Assembly: GCA_905147135.1 (NCBI GenBank)
Contig: LR990053.1
Span: 16,070,501 to 16,134,500 of the forward strand
Direction: 5' to 3'
Length of the DNA: 64,000 nucleotides
Source of the DNA: Blastobasis lacticolella
Taxonomy: Eukaryota; Arthropoda; Insecta; Lepidoptera; Blastobasidae
Shown here: in pieces, positions 39,801 through 46,080 of the stretch
Layout: each line of letters opens with the position of its first letter
How positions within the stretch are numbered: the stretch's first letter is position 1
The notes under the pieces: generated by a model
Seen by the model: only the letters and a program-made list of their open reading frames with translations
Told to the model about the DNA's origin: nothing
Databases searched by the model: none
Made by a program: the position numbers and the translations under genes

Positions 39801-41729
39801 CGTCATAGAGTACAAGAAAAAATCCACTTTGTAGCGATCGTAGAGGTTAGGAGACCCACGAAACGTTGGTCTGCCCTCGCACAATCAAAAAATATATTTT
39901 TTTAGTGATCCAAACTTTGACTTTTCTGAGTGGTAGTAGTTACTTATCTTGTTGTGCCATTCTAGAATTAAAAAGAGCCAGGGCGCATCACATCATCTTC
40001 GCAGTTTCACTTTTCAGCCACAATAAAGTCACTTCTTTTTGGTGTTGTCGTCAATGGAGATTCGCATATAGACGGGAATTTTGGCGTTCAGTACGCCTTG
40101 ATCATGATCCAGGATTTGACAGATCAGATAACTACAGTAGCCCGACTGTCATCTGACCTCCGTGACCCTGGTAACAGGGAGCCCAGCCTAGATTGGATCG
40201 TGGTAGAGCTCGTCTAGTCTAAAATGACGCGCCCCACTACTTAGTTAGTTGATTTCGATGTGTGAGTGCAAATATTAATAACGACACTTCATCTGTGTGG
40301 GAGCGTCGACTGCTCCAATCGAACGACGCGAGCTCCTACGTTGGTGTCTGACCGGCAACTGAATGACCAATTACAACGACATTTGTATATGTATTGCGTC
40401 CATATTTTAAACTTGCTTGTGTGCGTTAATGCGATAGTGGGGCGCGTCATTTTAGATTAGACGAGCTCTAACACAATCTGTCTCCTAAATGTGCAATTTT
40501 TATCACGATGTTTTCCCTCATCATTAGAGCTTCGGTTAGTGTTCAACTAATGTACATACTCAGAATAAGTCATGGTACCTCTCGCTTACTAGTGCGACCC
40601 ACTAGTCATTTGGTTCGCCAATGAATATCGTTTCATACAAACCATGCCATGCCATATCAAACGATTTCGCACTGACAGCGTTGTATGAAATACCTTGAAG
40701 GCAGACCTCGTCTAAATGAATTTATATATTTTTTTTCTTCTACACAGAATCAAGAATCCTTCGTATTATTGTAGCAAATACTGGTAATCGTTTGTGAAAG
40801 TCCTAGATAGAATTTAATCAGAATGTTTTATTTTAAATTGTCTTGTAATCACAGTTTGGTTTTATCCCTTTTAATGTTACTTATTGTTACTTTAATATTT
40901 AAAACCATATCCACCCTCTCTTATAACGAGAGCTTTTGTTTTTTTTTTGTTTTTAACTGATTGTGTTTTTTATACTAAAATGTGGCCCAACTATCAATGC
41001 TCATGTATAATCCATACATACATAAAACTAACATTTATAATTCTTAACATTTTTTACAATGCCACAGAAACAAGCAAACAACACAGCTCACTCTGATATT
41101 TAGATTAGAAATTGAACATGCATCCAACAATTTTATATCAATCCATTGCAAAATACTAACTCTTTCTAATACTGTATGTTATCGTAGCCTTTATAATCAT
41201 GGCGTTGTGTTCTCGCGCTCGAGGGCCCAGGGTCCGCCTTAAATGACCATGATACAGGATTTGGCAGATCGGGTAATTACAGTAGAACTACTGCCATCTG
41301 ACCTCCGTGACTTTGTTAACGGGGGAACCTGGCCAGATTGGATCATGGTTACACATTCAGTCGCCTGAATGTGCAGGTTTCATCACGATGTTTTCCCACA
41401 CCGTAATAGTATCTGTTACTGTTCAACTAATGTTCATCACTCAGAAAAGAGTCATTGGTACATGGCCGCACTGAGGTTCGAACCCGGTACCTCTCGCTTA
41501 CGTGCCGGACACCTTAACCACTAGTCCACCGATGCTCTCTAATACTATATACTAATACTAAATCCATCTACAGGCAAAGAAGAAGCTGATATCAGCGAGT
41601 CCGAGCAAGCCGCGAACAGACATATCCGAGTTGATGTCGAGCTCGCTGCCAATAAATTTCGCCAACGCCAAGTCTGGGGCTGCTTCCTTCTTCAATTCCA
41701 TGGCTGGAGATTGGTTCGGGGGGTCGTAG
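27677..41729 (+). CDS. COG1: COG1, conserved oligomeric Golgi complex subunit 1 (14 exons, complete)
   Basis: Exons: 27677-27813, 28036-28203, 29548-29696, 30638-30792, 31299-31527, 32033-32165, 33079-33251, 34429-34601, 35318-35444, 36064-36292, 37112-37445, 38239-38679, 39412-39594, 41574-41729. They total 2787 bp, which is 928 residues, close to animal COG1 (roughly 900-980). All splice sites are GT-AG and all phases agree. Residues 10-100 ('KKLQYEIERKREELRAMVGE', then 'RYRDLIHAADTIEEM') are the Vps51-type N-terminal helical domain diagnostic for COG1. The rest is helical with an acidic patch ('TYEEDEDLDQIYCDKDE'). Known role: peripheral Golgi membrane, part of the COG tether for retrograde intra-Golgi vesicles and thus for glycosylation. 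The start was chosen at MPQSNLLDIVP; an upstream in-frame ATG at 27539 would add 46 unlikely residues. The introns are rich in MITEs and SINEs. Confidence 0.95.
28036..28203 (+). CDS. COG1: COG1 exon 2
   Basis: Acceptor 'gattacag', donor 'gtatgg', phase 2 to 2. It reads 'ERYRDLIHAADTIEEMR', the most conserved COG1 segment. Confidence 0.95.
29548..29696 (+). CDS. COG1: COG1 exon 3
   Basis: Acceptor 'ataattcacag', donor 'gtaatt', phase 2 to 1. 'LLMEIPEKIWKAIEEEDF' followed by 'AIQLFIMARHV' matches the family pattern of a Leu-Pro-x-x-Ile-Trp helix and then an x-Leu-Phe-x-x-(A/S)RH helix. Confidence 0.93.
29990..30250 (+). repeat. Decayed RTE 3' end in COG1 intron 3
   Basis: 'gatggcttgacgtcgttgag' and 'gccaacaaactcaccatcaa' parallel the C-terminal coding region of the RTE at 20237-20735. 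It ends 'ggcggaccctgggccctcgc' and 'cgctagcatgatgat'. Frameshifts and stops are present. Confidence 0.8.
30280..30425. repeat. MITE family M6, copy
   Basis: 'gcgtgagagcaaataaaagt' and 'aataaggtctatttttgtat' face 'atacaaaaatggaccttatt'. The same sequence lies at 42485-42630. Confidence 0.7.
30638..30792 (+). CDS. COG1: COG1 exon 4
   Basis: Acceptor 'gattattgtag', donor 'gtgagt', phase 1 to 0. Reads 'QRLVMQQWNSISNFNQTII'. A TA-flanked MITE lies only 34 bp past the exon end. Confidence 0.92.
30827..31040. repeat. MITE family M7, copy, TA duplication
   Basis: The inverted ends are 'ggctaattgcgtaacgctg' and 'gactaattacgtaactctg', with inner 'caacaattatctgatttc' shared by both arms. TA lies on each side. 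A second copy is at 34165-34385. It is 34 bp downstream of COG1 exon 4. Confidence 0.85.
31299..31527 (+). CDS. COG1: COG1 exon 5
   Basis: Acceptor 'cttacttacag', donor 'gtgagt', phase 0 to 1. Reads 'CSCLVGLYLLDSQSMLELL' onward. A competing donor (GTATGT at 31515) would break the phase to exon 6, so the later one was chosen. Confidence 0.9.
31610..31690 (+). repeat. Dispersed repeat family D fragment
   Basis: 'ggtgactgctttccatcagg' with 'cttgtttgtcacctc' is a degenerate copy of the family seen at 33294, 47858 and 61600. Confidence 0.5.
32033..32165 (+). CDS. COG1: COG1 exon 6
   Basis: Acceptor 'ttgttaacag', donor 'gtaagt', phase 1 to 2. Reads 'AVLAKLRELFSRDSRPLVEL'. Confidence 0.92.
32205..32290 (-). 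repeat. Dispersed repeat family D fragment
   Basis: 'gttatacggcagacaaacag' followed by 'gcaagcgggccacctgatgg' is the inverse of the family D tail at 61620-61680. Confidence 0.75.
32440..32665. repeat. MITE family M4, copy in COG1 intron 6
   Basis: 'ggccacattagcgtttcata' with 'agcgtcgctgttgttgacat' and 'gataagtttgtggcac' matches 50455-50660 and the split copy beginning at 18820. Confidence 0.8.
33079..33251 (+). CDS. COG1: COG1 exon 7
   Basis: Acceptor 'atctcctcacag', donor 'gtaagt', phase 2 to 1. Reads 'DWSQWVETFIEENVTKLL' and ends 'HEIREEAYKV'. Confidence 0.93.
33290..33370 (+). repeat. Dispersed repeat family D fragment
   Basis: 'caataggcggcggtgaccac' and 'tttccatcaggtgg' then 'gcttgtttgcctacc' and an A-rich end: a retroelement-like 3' tail. 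Confidence 0.75.
33690..33760 (+). repeat. RTE 3'-tail fragment
   Basis: 'ggcggacctcgggcctttg' with 'gagcacaaccggga' and 'gatgaatcatcatc' resembles the end of the RTE at 20237-20735. Confidence 0.6.
33960..34050 (+). pseudogene. Possible relic copy of COG1 exon 8
   Basis: 'gccacgcacggcggcggtac' with 'ttccag' parallels 'gccacgcctggcgccgctac' with 'ttccag' in exon 8. In two frames it reads 'PENWGHLSS' and 'LSLCHARRRYFQ', against 'PEQWATICS' and 'LSLPGCHAWRRYFQ' in the real exon. A TAG follows and no donor is evident. It could instead be an unrelated dispersed repeat with chance similarity. Confidence 0.3.
34165..34385. repeat. MITE family M7, copy, TA duplication
   Basis: It begins 'ggctaattacgtaactctg' and ends with the inverse of 'tgctgattacgtaacgctg', with TA at both flanks. 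It ends 43 bp before COG1 exon 8 and therefore supplies the DNA around that exon's branch-point region. Confidence 0.87.
34429..34601 (+). CDS. COG1: COG1 exon 8
   Basis: Acceptor 'aaatcttccccag', donor 'gtgagg', phase 1 to 0. Reads 'ETPEQWATICSGLSLPG' onward. An upstream AG at 34383 is also in phase, but it sits in a MITE end without a pyrimidine tract; the later, pyrimidine-rich acceptor was preferred. Confidence 0.85.
34637..34860 (+). repeat. Dispersed repeat family C, copy
   Basis: 'catcatcacagcccataaca' and 'gtccactgcaggac', then 'ggggaggttattgctgtaat' and 'gctgctgcccagttttc', in the same order as 17608-17866. Confidence 0.82.
34861..35030 (+). repeat. SINE family A, partial copy
   Basis: 'ggaggtcagatggcagttgc' and 'ccaaatcctggatcatggtc', then 'ggcggaccccgggctctc'. 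This is the body without the tRNA-like head. Confidence 0.75.
35112..35262. repeat. MITE family M3-like element
   Basis: 'agacgtaaggaccacatttg' faces 'agcagatcttatgtcc' and 'aatagcgccttctac'. It shares the layout of 13538-13685 but is more diverged. It ends 55 bp before COG1 exon 9. Confidence 0.6.
35318..35444 (+). CDS. COG1: COG1 exon 9
   Basis: Acceptor 'tattccaaag', donor 'gtaaga', phase 0 to 1. Reads 'NWYVWKDLIGETVIESRSD'. Confidence 0.92.
35759..35981 (-). repeat. tRNA-type SINE family B, copy
   Basis: The inverted head 'cggccgggaatcgaacccgg' with 'gcgtggcagaccggctgacc' carries the B box (ggttcgattcc when inverted). The body 'taaaattcat' and tail 'acttatatacttttaaatgc' match 52016-52262. 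Confidence 0.87.
36064..36292 (+). CDS. COG1: COG1 exon 10
   Basis: Acceptor 'tatttccaacag', donor 'gtgagc', phase 1 to 2. Reads 'GFTPNLEKLCQSLDGELQKL' and then the acidic 'YEEDEDLDQIYCDKDEIEAY'. Confidence 0.93.
36300..37111. other. COG1 intron 10, repeat scraps
   Basis: Degenerate 'gctaggtggcgc' and 'ttggtggcgctgctgtagat' blocks lie near 36793-36880, the kind of MITE remnant seen elsewhere. No exon. The 131-residue open frame at 36386 is not supported. Confidence 0.45.
37112..37445 (+). CDS. COG1: COG1 exon 11
   Basis: Acceptor 'catcattcttcag', donor 'gtgagt', phase 2 to 0. Reads 'TAIYTARFVQAITTLMPNL', then 'LCWSKWVDIAMGNV'. Confidence 0.94.
37446..38238. other. COG1 intron 11
   Basis: Contains 'accgtcacgccgttttccca' with 'ggcagagaccacatt' (about 37655-37700), a dispersed repeat also at 33800 and 52430. 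At 38125-38180 a 'ctcagggtcccc' block is shared with 43240 and 1530. No exon seen. Confidence 0.5.
38239..38679 (+). CDS. COG1: COG1 exon 12
   Basis: The longest exon (147 codons), acceptor 'ctattttccag', donor 'gtttgt', phase 0 to 0. Reads 'QWDEIKIAEKDDEGTTIEST' and 'KIDPFDYDVFYPYVQTNLKR'. Confidence 0.95.
38690..38780 (+). repeat. SINE family B tail fragment
   Basis: 'agttatgtataataataagt' with 'atgtatttaaatgtatataa' and 'gtagtttatcagttata' matches the 3' part of family B at 52140-52200. Confidence 0.65.
39125..39320. repeat. Degenerate 'agtccaaaag' cluster before COG1 exon 13
   Basis: 'agtccaaaag', 'agtccaatgg', 'agtcaaaagg' and similar words recur about every 10-20 bp in COG1 intron 12, ending about 100 bp before exon 13. 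It looks like a decayed short-period repeat. Confidence 0.55.
39412..39594 (+). CDS. COG1: COG1 exon 13
   Basis: Acceptor 'ataattccag', donor 'gttggt' (non-consensus at +3 to +5), phase 0 to 0. Reads 'LLGSLVLHHGQLTGIIG' and ends 'QLKKLEKP'. Confidence 0.9.
39640..39757. repeat. 18-bp tandem repeat in COG1 intron 13
   Basis: About six copies of the 18-bp word 'ggtgcgtggtcacctgat', with single-base variants, begin about 55 bp after COG1 exon 13. They appear to have expanded from a scrap of the 'ggtgaccac..caggtgg' family D. Confidence 0.9.
39758..40080. other. COG1 intron 13, no gene seen
   Basis: No exon or clear repeat beyond short dispersed phrases. Confidence 0.4.
40085..40590 (-). repeat. 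SINE family A copy interrupted by a MITE
   Basis: 40085-40205 ('catgatccaggatttgacag', 'gtcatctgacctccgtgacc') and 40469-40590 ('tcacgatgttttccctca', 'gttcaactaatgtaca') are consecutive parts of one SINE A. They are separated by M2 at 40206-40468. Confidence 0.85.
40206..40468. repeat. MITE family M2, intact copy, TA duplication
   Basis: The ends read 'gagctcgtctagtctaaaat' plus 'gacgcgccccac' and the inverse with one mismatch. TA lies at both flanks (40204-40205, 40469-40470), suggesting Tc1/mariner-type mobilisation. It contains the uninterrupted site 'atttgtatatgtattgcg', which in the copy at 731-4037 carries a 3.1-kb insertion. Confidence 0.9.
40591..41205. other. COG1 intron 13, AT-rich
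   Basis: No exon or recognisable repeat. Confidence 0.4.
41206..41540 (-). repeat. tRNA-type SINE family A, full copy
   Basis: The inverse head 'aggttcgaacccggtacctc' and 'ccactagtccaccgatgctc' lies at the right end; the body is 'gaacctggccagattggatc'. It ends 33 bp before the acceptor of the last COG1 exon. Confidence 0.9.
41574..41729 (+). CDS. COG1: COG1 exon 14 (stop)
   Basis: Acceptor 'aatccatctacag', phase 0; 51 codons then TAG. Reads 'KLISASPSKPRTDISELMSS' and ends 'FFNSMAGDWFGGS'. I saw no canonical AATAAA in the next few hundred bases. Confidence 0.92.
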   Translation, partial: AKKKLISASPSKPRTDISELMSSSLPINFANAKSGAASFFNSMAGDWFGGS

Positions 41730-42325
41730 TTGGAAAACTATAATGGTCAATAGAGTGAGGAGCTTTTGTATTTAAAGAAGATTCTTTTGTCTGTGGAGGA
41801 ACCATGCCACGATTGCGTTGGGAACACAGTGGTGTTTTCTGGTTTGATTTATTATGTATTTAAACACCTCTAGTCTGTGGAGGAACCATGCCATGGTTGG
41901 GCTGGGTATGGTTAATTTTAGAAGATTTTCTTAGTGTTGTTAGTACATTTCAATGTGAAATTTACAGACAATAACAATTTCTAACATTTAGTAGCAGCGC
42001 GTCTCTCCTCGACCCCTGCCTATCCGCACGGCGGACGCTCGAGATATTGAGTAGGTTGGGTAAAGCTTATTTTCGAAGTGTTTAAAGTATAATTATTACA
42101 TTTCAATGTGCAATTTAACAAATAATAAGAATTTCTAACGTTTAGTAGGCTTTTAAACACAAAAATGCGAGTAATCGCAGTTATAAAGCGCCGTGGCGCT
42201 CGGTCGGCCCCTGCCTATGAGCAACCGTGGCACGGCTTCACAGGCTGGAGGACTTACATACATTATAATACTTCCAATACTTATGTAAAAAAGACAAAAC
42301 AATGCAGCTATCGCGCGACCAAAAT
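41730..42325. other. COG1 3' flank
   Basis: Contains the 3' untranslated region of COG1 and two partial repeats of 'gtctgtggaggaaccatgcc' (41791 and 41874). No canonical AATAAA was recognised. Confidence 0.45.
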
Positions 42326-42327
42326 GC

Positions 42328-42690
42328 CACTAGATGGCGCGATTGGCGAGTAAGGTCCGTTGTCAAAATACGTCGCGCTATTGGTCAGAATCAAACGCTC
42401 AAAGTTGACAGTTGCTTTTCAGCCAATAGAACGGTGTTATTTTGACAGTACAAGATCCATCCATATGCGTTTATTACATTTGTCTAAATTCAAAAGCAAA
42501 AAGCGTGAGAGCAAATCAAAGTGGAATGTATTGCTCATAAAATAAGGTCCATTTTTGTATCACGGCTTGTGAAAAGCGGAGCGACGCATAACATAATTTA
42601 TAAAAAAAAAACCTCATTCTAATGAATTTAGGCTACTGAATTTAGTCAAAGGTAGTAAGCGCATTACTCGACAGTGGCGCCAACTGGTGA
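42328..42690. repeat. MITE family M3 copy with nested M6
   Basis: 'ccactagatggcgcgattgg' and 'aaggtccgttgtcaaaatac' at the left, 'actcgacagtggcgccaact' at the right. An M6 element (42485-42630, 'aaggtccatttttgtatcac') is nested within. Confidence 0.75.
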
Positions 42691-42699
42691 GCACAAAAA

Positions 42700-43400
42700 C
42701 GATAGCCCTCAATGGGCGCGGTAACTATAATAATGACCTTAGGAAGTCACTTGCCTTTTCTTTAGTATAGTTTCCCTATTGCGGCATGTTAGTTCCTGTT
42801 TCCACCACATTCAGTATAATAGTTGTCTGACTCAATGTTTTGTCTTTTTCATTGATACTTAGATATTATTTATAATTTTAATTTAATTTCTATGCATCGT
42901 TAAATTTATGTTGAAATTAAAATATATTTATGTGAAAATTATACGATATTGTTACTGTAAAAATAATTTAATGGATGGAAATTATAATATAATGGATAAT
43001 TGAATGATAATTTGTCTCTAATTTGGTCCTGCAATCCTTTTTAGTTTTTACGGTTTTGGTTGACCTTGACCGCTTATTTGCTTCGCGAGTTTGACCTCTT
43101 TGTCCATATCCGAAAAAGGTTGTTTGCTATGCTTGTTTTGCGCATTCTGCTTTTGGTGTAGATATAAACGAATTACCATAAAACTTTGAACTTTCGACTA
43201 AATAAGCCGTTGATTTTGGAGGTCTTTGTGCTGTTCAACCAGGCTCAGGGTCCCCAGTAGAAAACCTTGGTCAACCTCGCTTTGGTACCAATGATATTAG
43301 GAGTATTTAGGAGACACTTAACGAGTGGCGACCTTGTTGCGGTGCTGAACTACGATTAGTCACAAAAAACGAAACGGTCACCTATCTAGTTACCGGCATA
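42700..43400. other. Intergenic AT-rich DNA
   Basis: A fragment 'caaccaggctcagggtcccc' (43238) belongs to the same dispersed repeat as 1530 and 38127. No gene seen. Confidence 0.4.
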
Positions 43401-43419
43401 GCCGTGCGTTGCTTAACTA

Positions 43420-43620
43420 TTGTTGTCTCATAAGCATGCTGCCACAACAATGGATCCGCTTCGGGCTTCCAGCTACCCGCATGGGCCGAGTTTAACCTTT
43501 ATACGTACGGCGAAGGAATGGAACGCGTTGTCTGGGAGTGTGTTCCCTGATTATAAGAATGAGCCTACAGAATACCAGCGCTGTGAGTCGTTTCTTGCGC
43601 CTCACAGCACATGCTGAGTG
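43420..43620 (+). pseudogene. LINE C-terminal remnant
   Basis: 'TFIRTAKEWNALSGSVFPDY' matches the common non-LTR retrotransposon ending 'R(T/S)(V/A)KEWNALPxxVFP'. Only about 50 codons remain; the rest of the element is gone. Confidence 0.6.
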
Positions 43621-43811
43621 GGTACCATTTGCGCTGGCCGCTGCGGCACCGACAGTGTCATGGGAGACTACAATATATTGTCTTAATTAAGATATTTTAA
43701 ATGTTAATGTGTCTGTTGTTTGTAATTGTAACTGTTATGGTGTGCTATGTGTAATAAATGTATTTTCTTTCTTGCTTTTTTTTGATTATCATAATCTGGA
43801 AGCCTTCAAGG

Positions 43812-44011
43812 CTATGACTGACTTGTCTTATTTGGTGAACAAACAATACATAAAATCACGACTTGTCGTACTTGCCGACTTACGTACATTGTGTATAGAT
43901 CTGTTGAAGTACTTATATAAGAAACAGAACGTGAATTTCAACGAATACTGCTGCAAATTATCCATTTCAAACCATAATTTCCATTACCAAAAAGACAAGT
44001 CAGTCTGGACG
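43812..44011. repeat. MITE family M8, copy
   Basis: 'atgactgacttgtcttattt' with 'ggtgaac' faces the inverse 'aaaaagacaagtcagtctgg'. The same family is present with perfect ends at 58447-58655. A 133-residue open frame spans it by chance. Confidence 0.75.
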
Positions 44012-44019
44012 GATTTTAG

Positions 44020-44590
44020 AGTGAATAGGCTGTTCCTAGACAGGCATGCTCCATCATCGGCCGCATCGTCACTTACCACCAGGTTTGATCGACGTCAAAT
44101 GCCTGGCTAGTCTAATAATCGTATATTCTTTGTGCACAATAAATGGTAAAAAAAAAAAATTAAAAAAAAAATCTGACTTGGTTGTGATATCTCTGAACTT
44201 ATAAATATCAGAAAGAATGCCATCTGCTATTGTTATTGTGAAATAACGACTCGTACCGGCTTGCATTTATAAAAGAGGTCAAGGTGGGAATGTCATATTA
44301 TTATTGCAATAATATCAACGTCATTTTCCCTGTACCACCCACCTTAACTTATTATGCATTTAAAATTACTTATGGTAGATAATTTATTTAGCTTAATATA
44401 GGTAGGTAAGTGCTACTTCTCGGTAAGTAGCATAGAGGAATTACATTCCTATGCGAAGCCTGTACTTAAAAATGTAATAATAATACCTATTAGCTAGATG
44501 CCTTTAGGGCAACGGCACTAAACTGTGCGACGTGACACTATCGTATTTGATTATGTAACTGTATTATCTTTATGGAAGCAAATAAATATC
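44020..44590. other. Intergenic DNA, no gene seen
   Basis: AT-rich with a poly(A)-like stretch at 44147-44169. No exon, RNA gene or clear repeat. Confidence 0.4.
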
Positions 44591-44597
44591 AATATTC

Positions 44598-44845
44598 ATC
44601 ATCACAGCCCACAGCAATCCACTGCAGGACTCCGGGCCTCTCCCCCAAAAGGGGAGGTCATTGCCATAATCTCCACGCTTGGCAGGCGGGTTGGAGATCG
44701 CAGTGCGGTTGATGTAAATCTACCCAGAAAGATGCTGCTGCCCATCTTTCGGATTTGTCCCTTAGTCGCCTCTTACGACACCCATGGGAAGAGATGAGGT
44801 GGTGCTATTCTTTGAGGTGGCGGCACCACACACCACATATCAATA
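44598..44845 (+). repeat. Dispersed repeat family C, copy
   Basis: 'catcatcacagcccacagca' and 'atccactgcaggac', then 'ggggaggtcattgccataat', 'gttggagatcgcagtgcgg' and 'gatgctgctgcccatctttc'. It is the best preserved copy in the window. Confidence 0.85.
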
Positions 44846-44849
44846 TGAA

Positions 44850-45630
44850 TACGTAAAAATTGCCAGCGGCGGTTCCGCTACTAGTGTTTTTATACCTAAC
44901 TAGCTGGCCCGTCGCGACATCATCCGCGTGTTGTCCTACCCTATACACTTTCCTCTTGAATCACTATTGTTGAAAACAAGTCAGAAAATCAGGTCCTCGT
45001 AGAAACCGTTTGCTGTCAGTGCATTGACCGACTCCTGGCCTCTGGATAGGCCGTGTGGTTCATCCTTCCGAATCCTCCAGATCTTAAGTTCAGTGAATCT
45101 CCCGAATTCCGCTTAACGCAGTGAGATACGCTGCAAAAAGACAAACTTACTAAATACGCCTGTTACGCCAAGTATCAAGAATGGGCAGAGAATAAAAATG
45201 AATTAAAGAGTATTAAAGACTAACCTTTAAAAGGGGAAAAAACCTTTCAACGAAGTAACACTTATTTAGGGGGAATTCCAAATGTTACATGTTAAACTAT
45301 ACTTTGCGTAAGGAAGATATGCCTACGAAATAAAATAGCAAACTAGAATGTCAACTACGTAACCATGATCTTCGTAAAAACCAAGAGTTTCATATATTAG
45401 CGTAGTAGCGTAGCTTTTAATAGGAAGATAACACACAGTTACATGTTGGCCGCCCCAGGTTTTCATTCTTTCTTCTCAGATGTTGATGATGATGATGGAT
45501 GACATCATCATTAATGTAGTGAGATTATACTCCGTTATGATACATCCACGGCATAGAAAAGCCACTTTAATTTTGTGTTTTCTTGCCAACCAAATAAAAT
45601 ACGTTTTAGAGTTGAAACATCTTTAATATA
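44850..45630. other. Intergenic DNA, 3' flank of the Gly-rich gene
   Basis: No gene seen; short dispersed-repeat phrases only. Confidence 0.4.
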
Positions 45631-45631
45631 A

Positions 45632-45637
45632 TTTATT
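45632..45637 (-). terminator. Polyadenylation signal of the Gly-rich gene
   Basis: AATAAA on the minus strand, 217 bp after the stop codon, within a T/A-rich context. It is the first canonical signal downstream of the stop that I found. Confidence 0.6.
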
Positions 45638-45853
45638 TAAAAAAAATCATATCGGTGCAACAATTACAATAAATAAGTCAGTAAAGTATAAAAAATAAGG
45701 TACATTTCTATTGCATTTAAGTACAAGTTTAGACATCAATTGCCACAGCAGACTCCAATCATACACATCCAATACCAATATCACACGTTTCTCTCATCCC
45801 ACAGATATACTGGAAAGTTTACTAATCGAATACAACAAGAGATTCCTCCAAAA

Positions 45854-46080
45854 TTACGCATCAGCCTCTCCCTTGACCTTCTTTTCTTCTCCGACCTTCC
45901 TTCCAAGGAGTCTGAAGTTGTCGTTGTATCCATCGCCGTACCCGCCGAAGTAGTTGCCTTGGCTGGGGTACTGTCCTGGTCGGATCTGGTTATTACCGGG
46001 TCTGTAGCCTTGGTATCCGGTACCTGGGTAGTTTTGACTCGGATATTCGTTGCCTGGTCTGAAGCCTGGCCGGTAGCCGC
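45854..46080 (-). CDS. Gly-rich protein exon 5 (stop)
   Basis: Acceptor 'ttccattccctag', phase 1, 75 codons then TAA. Reads 'YRPGFRPGNEYPSQNYPG' onward and ends in the charged tail 'EEKKVKGEADA'. Confidence 0.93.
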
